Position numbers and translations under genes: made by a program
DNA from: Pseudomonas leptonychotis
GTDB taxonomy: Bacteria > Pseudomonadota > Gammaproteobacteria > Pseudomonadales > Pseudomonadaceae
NCBI RefSeq assembly: GCF_004920405.1
Contig: NZ_RFLV01000007.1
Span: 1 to 31,986, forward strand
Length of the DNA stretch: 31,986 nt
Direction: 5' to 3'
Notes under the pieces: generated by a model
Databases searched by the model: none
What the model saw: only the letters and a program-made list of their open reading frames with translations
Told to the model about the DNA's origin: nothing
Shown: one piece after another, positions 1-8,861 of the stretch
How the letters are laid out: every line of letters begins with the position of its first letter
Numbering within the stretch: position 1 is the first letter of the stretch

Positions 1-65
1 CCTCGTTCAGTGACCTGCTTGACGGCTTCAATTTTGAATTCTTCGGGATAACGCGAGTTACTCAT
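1..65 (-). CDS. IS3-family transposase OrfA, N-terminus (partial)
   Basis: Reading from base 65 leftward gives ATG and 21 further codons beginning MSNSRYPEEFKIEAVKQVTE before the window edge. This is the usual beginning of the helix-turn-helix OrfA of IS3-family elements, which binds the IS ends and is fused to OrfB by a programmed frameshift. AGGAGGT sits about 4 bases upstream of the ATG, a strong ribosome site. The rest of the gene is outside the window, so whether it is intact cannot be judged. Confidence 0.75.
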   Translation of the reverse strand, partial: MSNSRYPEEFKIEAVKQVTER

Positions 66-127
66 GGCACCTCCTAGTGGGCCGTATTATGAGGCTTGGA
101 GGTGTCTACGAAACTAGGGGCGATTCA
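1..127 (-). mobile_element. IS3-family insertion sequence, right-hand end (partial)
   Basis: The minus strand reads TGAATCGCCCCTAG inward from base 127, close to the TGAACCGCCCC termini of one IS3-family group, then a ribosome site and the start of an OrfA-like transposase. Only this end is in the window; the body lies to the left. The boundary at 127 is inferred from the TG terminus and was not confirmed with a second inverted repeat or a target duplication. The IS ends 6 bases short of the stop codon of the next gene, so it did not break it. In P. aeruginosa the neighbour on this side would be hemN. Confidence 0.65.
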
Positions 128-133
128 TACAGC

Positions 134-817
134 TCAGTGGCCCATCAGCCAGTGCTGGTGCGGGCCGGGCAGGGTCCACAGGCCGAAGAGGATTACCAGA
201 ATACCGCCGGCCATGCGTACGCCCTGCTTGCGCAGCAGGGCGGTTAGACGTTCGGCGGCCATGCCGGTGGCCAGCAGCACCGGCAAGGTGCCCAGGCCGA
301 AGGCCAACATCAGCGCCGCGCTGCTCAACGCATTGCCCTGGCTCGCGGCCCATAACAGGGTGCTGTAGACCAGGCCGCAGGGCAGCCAGCCCCACAGGCT
401 GCCCAGTACCAAGGCACGCGGTAGGCTGGTGACGGGCATAAAGCGTCGGGTCAGCGGTTGGATATACCGCCACAGGCCTCTGCCCAGCGCTTCGATACGG
501 GTCAGACCGCTCCACCAGCCGGCCAAGTAGAGGCCCATGGCAATCAGCAGCAGCGCTGCAACAATGCGTAGGCCCATGACCAGAGGGCTATTGGCGACTG
601 CCCAGCCGGCCAGACCGAGCAGTAAGCCGGCCAGCGTGTAACTGGAAATGCGCCCCAGGTTATAGGCCAGCAGCAGGCGAAAGCGTTGGGCGCGCTGCTC
701 GGCTGGGATGGCCAGGGTCAGCGCGCCCATCAGGCCGCCGCACATGCCCAGGCAATGGCCGCCGCCGAGCAGGCCGAGAATCAGTGCTGAAACCAGCAGT
801 GGCAGCAACTCAAACAC
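134..817 (-). CDS. DsbD/TauE-SafE-like membrane protein of the cco cluster
   Basis: This 227-residue integral membrane protein has about six hydrophobic segments and an N-terminal motif GGGHCLGMCGG around residues 18-28. The paired Cys in HCxGMCGG is typical of the DsbD_2/'sulfite exporter TauE/SafE' family found beside ccoS in Pseudomonas (PA1547-like). The family name is historical; in this context a role in copper or redox handling during cbb3 assembly is more likely than sulfite export, but that is inference. The start is GTG at 817 and overlaps the end of ccoS by 8 bases, so translation is probably coupled. The IS end lies 6 bases past its stop codon. Confidence 0.75.
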   Translation of the reverse strand: MFELLPLLVSALILGLLGGGHCLGMCGGLMGALTLAIPAEQRAQRFRLLLAYNLGRISSYTLAGLLLGLAGWAVANSPLVMGLRIVAALLLIAMGLYLAGWWSGLTRIEALGRGLWRYIQPLTRRFMPVTSLPRALVLGSLWGWLPCGLVYSTLLWAASQGNALSSAALMLAFGLGTLPVLLATGMAAERLTALLRKQGVRMAGGILVILFGLWTLPGPHQHWLMGH

Positions 818-1028
818 CAGGCTTGTCCTGTTCGGGTTGAGGCTCGTCGAGTTGCTGCACCTGGCTTACGGCTGCAGTGTGCTTGGGGTCTTCGTCGTCG
901 AATAGGATGCTGTGGGCGGGGCCGTCGAGGTCATCGTACTGGCCGCTGTCTACCGCCCAGAAGAACAGCCAGATGGCAAAGGCCACCAAGGCAATGGCAA
1001 CCGGGATGAGGATGTAGAGCGCGGGCAT
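810..1028 (-). CDS. ccoS: CcoS, cbb3 oxidase maturation protein
   Basis: This 72-residue protein starts MPALYILIPVAIALVAFAIW, giving one N-terminal membrane helix, followed by WAVDSGQYDDLDGPAHSILFD, the hallmark of CcoS/FixS. CcoS is needed to insert heme b and CuB into the oxidase. The ATG at 1028 was chosen over an upstream in-frame start (near 1133) because GGAG precedes it at good spacing and the family starts at MxxLYxLIP; the upstream extension would read through a palindromic repeat. Its end overlaps the following DsbD/TauE-like gene. A gap of about 106 bases, mostly repeat, separates it from ccoI. Confidence 0.92.
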   Translation of the reverse strand: MPALYILIPVAIALVAFAIWLFFWAVDSGQYDDLDGPAHSILFDDEDPKHTAAVSQVQQLDEPQPEQDKPGV

Positions 1029-1051
1029 GGAGTCTCCGGGTTGGGGCGAGA

Positions 1052-1139
1052 CGTAGGGTGAATCGGGCGCGTAGCTGGCGTTTTTTACATCCACCCTGGT
1101 CACGCTGTGGTGGATCGGTGACGCGTGATCCACCCTACG
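1052..1139. repeat. Palindromic intergenic repeat with GTAGGGTG / CACCCTAC ends
   Basis: The segment starts GTAGGGTGAATC and ends GATCCACCCTAC, so its ends are inverted copies. Inside it has further TCCACC and GGTGGATC blocks in both orientations, giving a nested foldable structure. It fills most of the ccoI-ccoS gap. The TAG stop of ccoI lies within the GTAGGGTGGATC end, and the other end stops about 24 bases before the ccoS start. It resembles small non-coding palindromic elements scattered in Pseudomonas genomes, but no second copy is present in this window. Confidence 0.65.
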
Positions 1140-3534
1140 GGCGGGTTAGCCGCAAGGCATTCAATACCACCAACAATGAGCTGACGGACATGCCCAGTGC
1201 GGCCCAGATTGGCGTGATCCAGCCAATGGCTGCGAAGGGCAGTACTAGGCCATTGTACAGACTGGCCCAGGTCAGGTTCTCGATGATAATCCGGCGGGTT
1301 CGTTGCGCCATGTGTAATGCCTGTACCAGGCTGCTTAAACGATTAGACAGCAACACGGCATCAGCGCTGGTTTTCGCCAGGTCGGTGGCGCTGCCCATGG
1401 CTATGCTGATATCGGCGGCGGCGAGTACCGGTACATCATTGACCCCATCCCCCAGCATCAGCACCCGGCGACCCTCACTGTGCAGTTGCTTAAGCACGTC
1501 CAGCTTGGCCTCCGGGGGCAGGCCACCGCGGGCATCCTTGATGCCCAATTGCCGCGCCACCTCTGCCACCATGGGCGAGCTGTCGCCGGACAACAACATG
1601 ATCTGCCAGCCTTTGGCCTTGGCCATTTCGATCAGTTGCGGTGCATCGTCGCGCAGGCGGTCATCCAGAACGAACCAGGCCAGTGGTCCTTGTTCATCGC
1701 CCAGCAGCAGCCATTGGCCGTGTTCGCCGCTAATCGCAGGGGCGGGTTGAGTGCTGAGTTTGCAGACAAAACTGGCCTCGCCGATGCGCAGTACACGCGC
1801 ACCCACTCGCCCCTGTAAACCCTGGCCTGGATAGCTATCGACTGCTTCGGCGGCTTCAGGGGCCTGACCGAAGGCGCGGGCAATCGGGTGTTCGGAGCGG
1901 TTTTCCAAGGCAGCCGCCAGGGCCAGGCAGGCGTCGGCATCCAGCTCGCGCAGGGGGTGGATGGCGCTGAGGGTCAGGCGGCCTTCGGTGAGGGTGCCGG
2001 TCTTGTCCAGCACCAGGGTGTCGATCTGGTTCAGGCCTTCTAGTACATGACCGCGGGTTAGCAGCATGCCCAGTTTGTGCAGCGACCCGGTCGCTGCGGT
2101 GAGTGCGGTGGGGGTGGCCAAGGCGAGTGCGCAAGGGCAGGTGGCGACCAGCAAGGCCAGGACGATCCAGAACGCCCGTGAAGGGTCGAGTTGCCACCAG
2201 ACCAGGCCAACGATGGCGGCGACCACCAGTACGATCAGCAGGAACCACTGCGCGACCTGGTCGGCCAATACCGCCAGGCGCGGTTTGTCGCTCTGCGCCC
2301 GTTCCAGGAGACGGACGATGGCGGACAACCGCGTGGCATCGCCGAGTGCCTGCACTTGCACCTGCAACGGCCCTTCGACGTTGAGTGTGCCGGCGGTGAC
2401 ACTGTCGCCGACATTACGCGGCTGTGGCAGGTATTCACCGGTGAGCAGCGATTCATCGACGCTCGACTGGCCCTGTGCAATCCGGCCATCAGCGGGAAGT
2501 AGGGCGCCGGGTGGCACCAGCACCTGATCGCCGACGCGCAGCTCGCTGAGCAGAATCCGCTGGCTTTGACCCTGGCTATCTAAGCGCAGGCAGGACGCCG
2601 GCAACAGGTTGACCAGCTGCGCGGTGGCGGCGGCTGTGCGCTCACGGGCGCGGCGTTCCAGATAACGGCCGGCCAGGAGAAACAGAGCAAACATGCCCAC
2701 GGCATCGAAATACAACTCGCCCTGGCCGGTGATCGTCGACCAAATACCGGCCACATAGGCCCCGCCAATCGCCAGGGACACCGACACATCCATGGTCAAG
2801 TGACGGGTGCGCAGATCACGCAGGGCGCCGCGGAAGAATTGGCCGCAGCAGTAGAAGACAATCGGTGTGGTGAGAAACAGGCTGACCCAACGCAGAATCT
2901 TGTCCAGCTCGGGGCTGAGATCGATGTTGAATTCTGGCCAGGTGGCCATGGTCGCCATCATCACCTGCATCCACAGCATGCCGGCCACGCCCAGTTCGCG
3001 CATGGCGCGGCGGTTCTCGCGTTGCAATTGCTCGGCGGCGGCATCGGCCTGCCAGGGGTGGGCGGCGTAGCCAATCTTGCGCAGCGCCTTGAGCAGGCTG
3101 CTGAGTGGCAATTGGCTGTCGGCCCAGCGCACGTGCAGGCGGTGGTTGGACAGGTTGAGGGACGCCTCGCTGACGCCAGGCAGTTCGCGCAGGTGTTTCT
3201 CAATCAGCCAGCCACAGGCTGCACAGCTGATGCCTTCGATCAGTAGGTGGGTTTCACTGAGTTCGCCGTCATGCTCGACAAAGGGCTGCTGCACGTCAGT
3301 GCGGTCATACAGGGCCAGCTCATCGGGCAACGCCTGCGGCAGGTTTTGCGGATTACCGGCACGTTGGCTGCGGTGCGTGTAGTAGTGCTCCAAGCCGCCG
3401 TCGACGATGGCTTCGGCCACTGCCTGGCAGCCCGGGCAGCACATTTCGCGGGTTGCGCCCAGTACCTGGGCCTGGAACCGGCTGCCGGTGGGAACCGGCA
3501 GGCCACAGTGATAACAAGGAGTCGGGCTGGCCAT
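1135..3534 (-). CDS. ccoI: CcoI, copper-transporting P1B-type ATPase
   Basis: This 799-residue P1B ATPase exports copper across the inner membrane to supply CuB of cbb3 oxidase. In order: Cys-rich N-terminus (C7xxC10 and CCPGC at 32-36), heavy-metal domain with GISCAAC (C104, C107), TGE actuator loop at 365-367, membrane metal site CPC at 466-468, phosphorylation motif DKTGTLT from D510, and a later GDGVND hinge. All key residues are present and the length fits FixI/CcoI. It is followed 8 bases upstream by the end of ccoH, consistent with a ccoGHIS transcription unit. The last codons and the TAG stop run into the palindromic repeat at 1052-1139. Confidence 0.95.
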   Translation of the reverse strand: MASPTPCYHCGLPVPTGSRFQAQVLGATREMCCPGCQAVAEAIVDGGLEHYYTHRSQRAGNPQNLPQALPDELALYDRTDVQQPFVEHDGELSETHLLIEGISCAACGWLIEKHLRELPGVSEASLNLSNHRLHVRWADSQLPLSSLLKALRKIGYAAHPWQADAAAEQLQRENRRAMRELGVAGMLWMQVMMATMATWPEFNIDLSPELDKILRWVSLFLTTPIVFYCCGQFFRGALRDLRTRHLTMDVSVSLAIGGAYVAGIWSTITGQGELYFDAVGMFALFLLAGRYLERRARERTAAATAQLVNLLPASCLRLDSQGQSQRILLSELRVGDQVLVPPGALLPADGRIAQGQSSVDESLLTGEYLPQPRNVGDSVTAGTLNVEGPLQVQVQALGDATRLSAIVRLLERAQSDKPRLAVLADQVAQWFLLIVLVVAAIVGLVWWQLDPSRAFWIVLALLVATCPCALALATPTALTAATGSLHKLGMLLTRGHVLEGLNQIDTLVLDKTGTLTEGRLTLSAIHPLRELDADACLALAAALENRSEHPIARAFGQAPEAAEAVDSYPGQGLQGRVGARVLRIGEASFVCKLSTQPAPAISGEHGQWLLLGDEQGPLAWFVLDDRLRDDAPQLIEMAKAKGWQIMLLSGDSSPMVAEVARQLGIKDARGGLPPEAKLDVLKQLHSEGRRVLMLGDGVNDVPVLAAADISIAMGSATDLAKTSADAVLLSNRLSSLVQALHMAQRTRRIIIENLTWASLYNGLVLPFAAIGWITPIWAALGMSVSSLLVVLNALRLTRP

Positions 3535-3542
3535 CGGTGCGC

Positions 3543-4055
3543 TTATTGGGCATCCCCGAGCTGGATGTTTTGCCCGCTCTGTACGTTTTCTTCTTCGAAC
3601 AGGCGCCAGTCCTTGCCGCCTTCCTGGCCGATCAGTTCGACAAAGCGGCGACCTTGTACCGGATCGATCATCTGCCCGCTGTAACTGCCATCGGCCTGTG
3701 GCTGCAGAATCACCCGACGGTCGCGTTCCGGCTGGGTTGGCGAGATCAGGTTAAGCACCAGCTGTTGAGGGCGGCTATTGCCGCTCAGCTGCAGGGTGGC
3801 GGTGCCGTTGTCATCGTTGAGCAGCAGGCTGGCGTGCAGCTTGAGGCGAATGGCGTGGTTTTCCCGCTCCAAGGACTGGTTGATGCCTTTGCCGACGTCG
3901 TAATAGTCATCGGAAATCAGCCCTGGCGGGTTCTTCGTGGCGATGGTCAGCAGGGTTAACCCTTGGATGACTGAGTAAGCCAGCAGGCCAATCAGGAACC
4001 AGGGCCAGAATTGCTTGTACCAGGGCTTAATCATCTCAGGCGTTTGTTCGGTCAT
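3543..4055 (-). CDS. ccoH: CcoH, FixH-family cbb3 assembly protein
   Basis: This 170-residue protein has one N-terminal membrane helix (about residues 16-36, preceded by [13 protein letters not shown]) and a periplasmic FixH domain with the typical [18 protein letters not shown] stretch. CcoH helps assemble cbb3 subunits and stays associated with the complex in some bacteria. It lies 12 bases after ccoG and 8 bases before ccoI, so the three genes are almost certainly co-transcribed. Nothing is unusual in length or composition. Confidence 0.92.
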   Translation of the reverse strand: MTEQTPEMIKPWYKQFWPWFLIGLLAYSVIQGLTLLTIATKNPPGLISDDYYDVGKGINQSLERENHAIRLKLHASLLLNDDNGTATLQLSGNSRPQQLVLNLISPTQPERDRRVILQPQADGSYSGQMIDPVQGRRFVELIGQEGGKDWRLFEEENVQSGQNIQLGDAQ

Positions 4056-4067
4056 GGTCTTCTCTGC

Positions 4068-5480
4068 TCAGCGCACGCTGGGGCCGATAAAGCGGCTGTC
4101 GGCGTCGGTTTTAATGCTGGGGTTATCCACCGAATGCAGGCGGAAGCTGATTTCATTGGCGCTTGAAGGTAACTTTTCCGGCTCGATGGACAACTCGACA
4201 GGCAGCGACAGGATTTCCCCCGCCAATGCTTTGATTTCGCGTTTGCCCTCATACACCAAGCCGTCGAGGCCATCGGCTTCGATCAGGTAGGTCACTTCGT
4301 GTTGCGCCTTGTTCATGATCTTGAGGGTGTAAACGTTCTCGATCCGGCCTTCTTCGTTTTCGCGGTAGAGCACGCGGTCCTTGAGTACATCCAGCTCCAC
4401 CAGCGAGCGGTCGGCGATGGCCCAGGCGAAGACGCAGAACATCGCCAGCAAAGCGATGGCGTAACCAATCAGGCGTGGCCTTACCAGCTGGGTTTTTTGC
4501 CCGGACAGGTTGTGTTCGGTGGTGTAGCTGATCAGCCCTTTGGGGTAGTTCATCTTCTCCATGATGCTGTCGCAGGCGTCGATACAGGCGGCGCAGCCGA
4601 TGCATTCAACTTGCAGGCCATCGCGAATATCGATGCCGGTCGGGCAGACATGCACGCACATCTTGCAGTCGATGCAATCGCCTAGGCCTTCCGCTTTGTA
4701 GTCGGCATCACGTTTACGTGGGCCGCGCTGTTCGCCGCGACGTGGGTCGTAGGAGACGATCAGGGTGTCCTGGTCGAACATCACGCTCTGAAAGCGCGCA
4801 TAGGGGCACATGTAGATGCACACTTGCTCGCGCAGATAACCGGCGTTGCCGTAGGTGGCGAGGGTGAAGAAACCCACCCAGAACAGCGCCCAGCCGCCCG
4901 CTTGCAGGGTGAACAGTTCGGGGATCAGTTCGCGAATCGGCGTGAAGTAGCCAACGAAGGTGATGGCGGTGACCAGCGAGACGCCGACCCAGATGCCGTG
5001 CTTGGCCAGCTTGCGCAGAAATTTCTGCGAGGTCATCGGTGCTTTGTCGAGCTTCATGCGTTGGTTGCGATCACCTTCGGTGACCTTCTCCGCCCACATG
5101 AACACCCAGGTAAATACGCTTTGTGGGCAGGTGTAACCGCACCACACGCGGCCGGCGAATACGGTGATAAAAAACAAGCCGAAGGCGGCAATGATCAGCA
5201 GTGCCGAGAGCAGTACAAAATCCTGCGGCCAATAGGTGGCACCAAAGATATGAAATTTGCGCTCCGGCAGGTTCCACCAGACGGCCTGACGGCCATTCCA
5301 GGTCAACCATACGGTGCCGAAGTACAACAGGAAGAGGGCTGCGCCACCGAGCATGCGCAAGTTGCGGAAAATGCCGGTGAAGGAGCGGGTATAGATTTTT
5401 TCGCGGTTGGCGTACAGGTCAACAACTTCGACCTTTGCCTGGGTAGGGGTGATGTCTTTAACGGGAATTTGTGCGCTCAT
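4068..5480 (-). CDS. ccoG: CcoG, membrane-bound polyferredoxin (cupric reductase) for cbb3 assembly
   Basis: This 470-residue protein has several membrane helices, CGYTC at 114-118, CIYMC at 221-225, and two 4Fe-4S ferredoxin motifs (C269, C272, C275, C279 and C293, C296, C299, C303). A C-terminal periplasmic immunoglobulin-like FixG domain follows from about residue 350. In other bacteria CcoG reduces Cu(II) to Cu(I) so that CcoI can use it. It heads the ccoGHIS cluster and is separated from ccoP1 by 137 bases containing a hairpin, so it may be transcribed partly from its own promoter. Confidence 0.94.
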   Translation of the reverse strand: MSAQIPVKDITPTQAKVEVVDLYANREKIYTRSFTGIFRNLRMLGGAALFLLYFGTVWLTWNGRQAVWWNLPERKFHIFGATYWPQDFVLLSALLIIAAFGLFFITVFAGRVWCGYTCPQSVFTWVFMWAEKVTEGDRNQRMKLDKAPMTSQKFLRKLAKHGIWVGVSLVTAITFVGYFTPIRELIPELFTLQAGGWALFWVGFFTLATYGNAGYLREQVCIYMCPYARFQSVMFDQDTLIVSYDPRRGEQRGPRKRDADYKAEGLGDCIDCKMCVHVCPTGIDIRDGLQVECIGCAACIDACDSIMEKMNYPKGLISYTTEHNLSGQKTQLVRPRLIGYAIALLAMFCVFAWAIADRSLVELDVLKDRVLYRENEEGRIENVYTLKIMNKAQHEVTYLIEADGLDGLVYEGKREIKALAGEILSLPVELSIEPEKLPSSANEISFRLHSVDNPSIKTDADSRFIGPSVR

Positions 5481-5574
5481 CAGTTCGTACCACGGCGGTT
5501 GATTGGCTGCCTGTGCCGATGCGTGCCGACAGAGGTCATACGGGCTCTTGCGCTATGGTACGCCTGACGATTGT

Positions 5575-5607
5575 CAGGTAGGTGCGACCTGCAGTCGCGC
5601 CTACCTG
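5575..5607 (-). terminator. Strong hairpin between ccoP1 and ccoG
   Basis: A 14-base arm (5575-5588) and its complement (5594-5607) enclose a 5-base loop, with one mismatched (wobble) pair. It begins 10 bases past the ccoP1 stop. No clear U-run follows on the minus strand, so it may be a partial terminator, an mRNA stabiliser or a REP-like element rather than a full rho-independent terminator. It would make ccoNOQP messages more abundant than ccoGHIS if it blocks read-through. Confidence 0.5.
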
Positions 5608-5617
5608 AGTGAGAGCA

Positions 5618-6607
5618 TTACTTCTCGAGTTTTGCTTGCGACAGGCTGTAAACGTAAGCCGCCAGCAGATGCACTTTATCGTTGCCGAGGAAGTCCTCCT
5701 GGGCGGGCATCTTGCCGTTACGGCCATAGCGCAGCGTTTGTTGCACTTGAGCGAAGCTGGAACCGTAGAGCCAGATTTTGTCGGTCAGGTTGGGTGCGCC
5801 CATGGCCTGTTGGCCCTTACCTTCAGCGCCATGACAGACTGCACAATTGGTCGCGAAGATGTTTTGACCTGCGGCAAGGTCAACCTCAATACCTTCCGGA
5901 TTCTTTAAACCAGACAGGGTGCGGATATAGCCGGCAACGTTGCGGATGCCTTCTTCACCAATGCTGTCTTTCCACGCAGGCATTGCTGCCTGACGACCGC
6001 CCATGATGGTGGTTTTGATGGTTTCCGGTTCGCCGCCATACAGCCAATCGTTGTCGGTCAGGTTCGGGAAGCCATAGGCACCCTTGGCGTCGGAGCCGTG
6101 GCAGACCGAGCAGTTGGACGCAAACAGACGACCGCCCATTTTCAGCGCTTGCTCGTCCTGTGCCACTTGCTCGATCGGCATGGCAGCGTATTTGGCGAAG
6201 ATCGGGCCGTACTGAGCATCAGCTTTGGCCATCTCTTTTTCCCACTGATGCACACCGGTCCAGCCCGCATTGCGCTCTACACCACCGGCAATTTCGATAT
6301 TGGTGGCGAAGGGGGTTTTGCTGTCGCTGTCGAGGTATTCGAAGCCCGGCAGCAGGCCTTTCCAGTTACCCAGGCCTGGGTACAGGGCCAGGTAGCCGAG
6401 GGCGAAGATGATGGTGCCGACGAACAGCATGAACCACCACTTAGGCAACGGGTTGTCGAACTCTTCGATACCGTCGAAGGCGTGGCCGACAGTTTCTTCG
6501 GTGGTTTCTTCGCGCTGGCCCTTACGGGTGCCGAAGATCAGCCAAGTCAGGGCAAAGATGGTGCCCAGAGACAGAATGGTTACGTACCAACTCCAGAACG
6601 TGGTCAT
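5618..6607 (-). CDS. ccoP1: CcoP1, di-heme cytochrome c subunit of cbb3-1 oxidase
   Basis: This 329-residue subunit passes electrons to CcoO and CcoN. Two N-terminal membrane helices (about 5-26 and 57-76, around [11 protein letters not shown]) are followed by two cytochrome c domains with CSVCH at 166-170 and CAVCH at 255-259. Between the second helix and the first heme domain it carries about 23 more residues than CcoP2 of the neighbouring operon (roughly residues 90-118). Its ATG overlaps the ccoQ1 stop as ATGA. It is the last gene of the ccoN1-O1-Q1-P1 operon. Confidence 0.95.
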   Translation of the reverse strand: MTTFWSWYVTILSLGTIFALTWLIFGTRKGQREETTEETVGHAFDGIEEFDNPLPKWWFMLFVGTIIFALGYLALYPGLGNWKGLLPGFEYLDSDSKTPFATNIEIAGGVERNAGWTGVHQWEKEMAKADAQYGPIFAKYAAMPIEQVAQDEQALKMGGRLFASNCSVCHGSDAKGAYGFPNLTDNDWLYGGEPETIKTTIMGGRQAAMPAWKDSIGEEGIRNVAGYIRTLSGLKNPEGIEVDLAAGQNIFATNCAVCHGAEGKGQQAMGAPNLTDKIWLYGSSFAQVQQTLRYGRNGKMPAQEDFLGNDKVHLLAAYVYSLSQAKLEK

Positions 6608-6804
6608 TGGTTATTGCTCCTGGAAGATTGCTCGTCACGATCAACGGGTTTTGGATCATCGGCGAAAGGCAGGTTGGCCGCTTCATCGAAGCTCGATTTA
6701 CGCTTGCTGCTATAGGCCCAGAGCACTACGCCAATAAAGGCGATAAACACCACTGCTGTGCCTATGCCGCGAATGGTCCCGACGTCCGTGAGGAAAGAAG
6801 GCAT
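6604..6804 (-). CDS. ccoQ1: CcoQ1, small subunit of cbb3-1 oxidase
   Basis: This 66-residue protein has one membrane helix (about residues 14-31) ending in [20 protein letters not shown], the signature of CcoQ/FixQ, and a charged cytoplasmic tail. CcoQ stabilises the association of CcoP with the CcoNO core. It starts 6 bases after ccoO1 and overlaps ccoP1 by 4 bases, which fits tight translational coupling. Confidence 0.92.
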   Translation of the reverse strand: MPSFLTDVGTIRGIGTAVVFIAFIGVVLWAYSSKRKSSFDEAANLPFADDPKPVDRDEQSSRSNNQ

Positions 6805-6810
6805 CGTGCG

Positions 6811-7419
6811 TTACCGCTTGTTCTTGATGGAGGTGCCAAGAACCTGCAGGTACGCCACCAGGGCGTCCATTTCGGTCTTGCCTTTTACTGCGTCTTTGGC
6901 CCCGGCGATGTCTTCATCGGTGTAAGGGATGCCAAAACCACGCATAACTTCCATCTTCTTGGCGGTGTCCTTGCCGTCGAGCTTGTGCTCAACCAACCAT
7001 GGGTAGGCTGGCATCTTCGACTCAGGCACGACGTTGCGCGGGTTGTACAGGTGCGCTCGCTGCCACTCATCCGAGTAACGACCGCCTACGCGTGCCAAGT
7101 CTGGCCCGGTACGCTTGGAGCCCCACAGGAACGGGTGATCCCAGACGCTTTCACCAGCAACCGAGTAGTGACCGTAACGCTCGGTTTCAGCACGGAACGG
7201 ACGAATCATCTGCGAGTGGCAGCCGACACAACCGTTGGCAATGTACACATCGCGGCCTTCCAGCTGCAGCGCGGTGTAGGGCTTGAGGCCTTCCACCGGC
7301 TCGTTGGTGACGTCCTGGAAAAACAGCGGCACGATTTGAGTCAGGCCGCCGATGCTGACGGCGAGAACCATCAGCAGCGCCATCAGGCCGATATTTTTCT
7401 CAATGATTTCGTGTTTCAT
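6811..7419 (-). CDS. ccoO1: CcoO1, mono-heme cytochrome c subunit of cbb3-1 oxidase
   Basis: This 202-residue protein has an N-terminal membrane helix (about 11-32), a single heme-binding motif CVGCHSQ (C64-H68) and the conserved stretch [19 protein letters not shown] typical of CcoO/FixO, with [10 protein letters not shown] supplying the probable axial methionine. It transfers electrons between CcoP and the heme b site of CcoN. Its ATG shares one base with the ccoN1 stop (TGATG), so the two subunits are translationally coupled. Confidence 0.95.
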   Translation of the reverse strand: MKHEIIEKNIGLMALLMVLAVSIGGLTQIVPLFFQDVTNEPVEGLKPYTALQLEGRDVYIANGCVGCHSQMIRPFRAETERYGHYSVAGESVWDHPFLWGSKRTGPDLARVGGRYSDEWQRAHLYNPRNVVPESKMPAYPWLVEHKLDGKDTAKKMEVMRGFGIPYTDEDIAGAKDAVKGKTEMDALVAYLQVLGTSIKNKR

Positions 7420-8861
7420 CAGTGCGCTACTCCGACTGGGATCTGTGCAGCTACTTCATATTCAGAAGCTTTAGCGGCACGCACGGTGCGGTAGGTGTTG
7501 TAAGCCATCAGCAGCATGCCGGCGACGAAGAATGCACCGCCAATCATGCGCACCACATAACCTGGATGGCTGGCTTCCAGCGCTTCAACGAAGGAGTAGG
7601 TGAGGGTGCCGTCTTCGTTGACTGCACGCCACATCAGGCCCTGGGTGATGCCGTTGACCCACATCGAGGCGATGTACAGCACGGTGCCGATAGTGGCCAA
7701 CCAGAAGTGAGCGTTGATCAGACCGACGCTGTGCATCTGCGGGCGACCAAAGACCTTAGGCAGCAGGTGGTACAGCGCGCCGATGGAGATCATCGCTACC
7801 CAGCCGAGCGCGCCGGCGTGTACGTGGCCGATGGTCCAGTCGGTGTAGTGAGACAAGGCGTTGACGGTCTTGATCGCCATCATCGGGCCTTCGAAGGTCG
7901 ACATGCCGTAGAACGCCAAGGAAACCACCAAGAAGCGCAGGATTGGGTCGGTGCGCAGCTTATGCCAGGCGCCAGACAGGCTCATCATGCCGTTGATCAT
8001 GCCGCCCCAGCTTGGCGCCAGCAGGATGATCGACATCGCCATACCGAGGGACTGTGCCCAATCCGGCAGTGCGGTGTAGTGCAGGTGGTGCGGACCGGCC
8101 CAGATGTACAGGGTGATCAGCGCCCAGAAGTGCACGATGGATAGGCGGTAGGAATAGATCGGACGCTCGGCCTGCTTGGGTACGAAGTAGTACATCATCC
8201 CCAGGAAACCGGTGGTCAGGAAGAAGCCTACCGCGTTGTGGCCGTACCACCACTGGATCATCGCGTCAGTCGCACCGGCGTAGGCCGAGTAGGACTTGAA
8301 CAGGCTCACCGGAACGGCCGCGCTGTTGACGATGTGCAGCATCGCCGTGACCAGGATGAAGGCACCGTAGAACCAGTTGCCAACATAGATGTGCTTGGTC
8401 TGGCGCTTGACGATAGTGCCGAAGAACACCACCGCATAGGCGATCCAGACGATGCCCAGCAGGATATCGATTGGCCACTCGAGCTCGGCGTATTCCTTGG
8501 AACCGGTGAAACCCATTGGCAGGGTGATCACCGCAGCGACGATCACGGCTTGCCAACCCCAGAAAACGAAGGCTGCCAGGCTGTCAGAAATCAGGCGAAC
8601 CTGACTGGTGCGTTGCACCACATAGAACGACGTTGCCATCAGCGCACATCCGCCAAAAGCGAAAATCACGGCGTTGGTGTGCAGCGGACGCAGACGGCCG
8701 AAGCTCGTCCATTCCATGCCTAAGTTGAGTTCAGGCCACACCAACTGTGCAGCGATGAAAACACCTAAGGACATGCCAATGACTCCCCAAATCACCGTCA
8801 TGACGGCGAACTGGCGAACCACTTTGTAGTTATAAGCAGTCGGGCTGATTGCTGTGCTCAT
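7419..8861 (-). CDS. ccoN1: CcoN1, catalytic subunit of cbb3-1 oxidase
   Basis: This 480-residue, 12-helix heme-copper oxidase subunit I reduces O2 at a heme b3-CuB centre and pumps protons. Visible ligands include the [11 protein letters not shown] histidine, [11 protein letters not shown], the [11 protein letters not shown] pair and [11 protein letters not shown]. The ATG at 8861 ([20 protein letters not shown]) was chosen because cbb3 CcoN proteins start just before the [10 protein letters not shown] stretch; an upstream in-frame start near 8984 would add 41 residues with no family support. It heads the cbb3-1 operon behind a 372-base intergenic region. Long blocks are almost identical to ccoN2. 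Confidence 0.95.
   Translation of the reverse strand: MSTAISPTAYNYKVVRQFAVMTVIWGVIGMSLGVFIAAQLVWPELNLGMEWTSFGRLRPLHTNAVIFAFGGCALMATSFYVVQRTSQVRLISDSLAAFVFWGWQAVIVAAVITLPMGFTGSKEYAELEWPIDILLGIVWIAYAVVFFGTIVKRQTKHIYVGNWFYGAFILVTAMLHIVNSAAVPVSLFKSYSAYAGATDAMIQWWYGHNAVGFFLTTGFLGMMYYFVPKQAERPIYSYRLSIVHFWALITLYIWAGPHHLHYTALPDWAQSLGMAMSIILLAPSWGGMINGMMSLSGAWHKLRTDPILRFLVVSLAFYGMSTFEGPMMAIKTVNALSHYTDWTIGHVHAGALGWVAMISIGALYHLLPKVFGRPQMHSVGLINAHFWLATIGTVLYIASMWVNGITQGLMWRAVNEDGTLTYSFVEALEASHPGYVVRMIGGAFFVAGMLLMAYNTYRTVRAAKASEYEVAAQIPVGVAH

Noticed and set aside
6607..7494. 295-codon plus-strand frame opposite ccoO1
   Set aside because: It overlaps the well-supported ccoO1 and ccoQ1 in antisense and has no family features.
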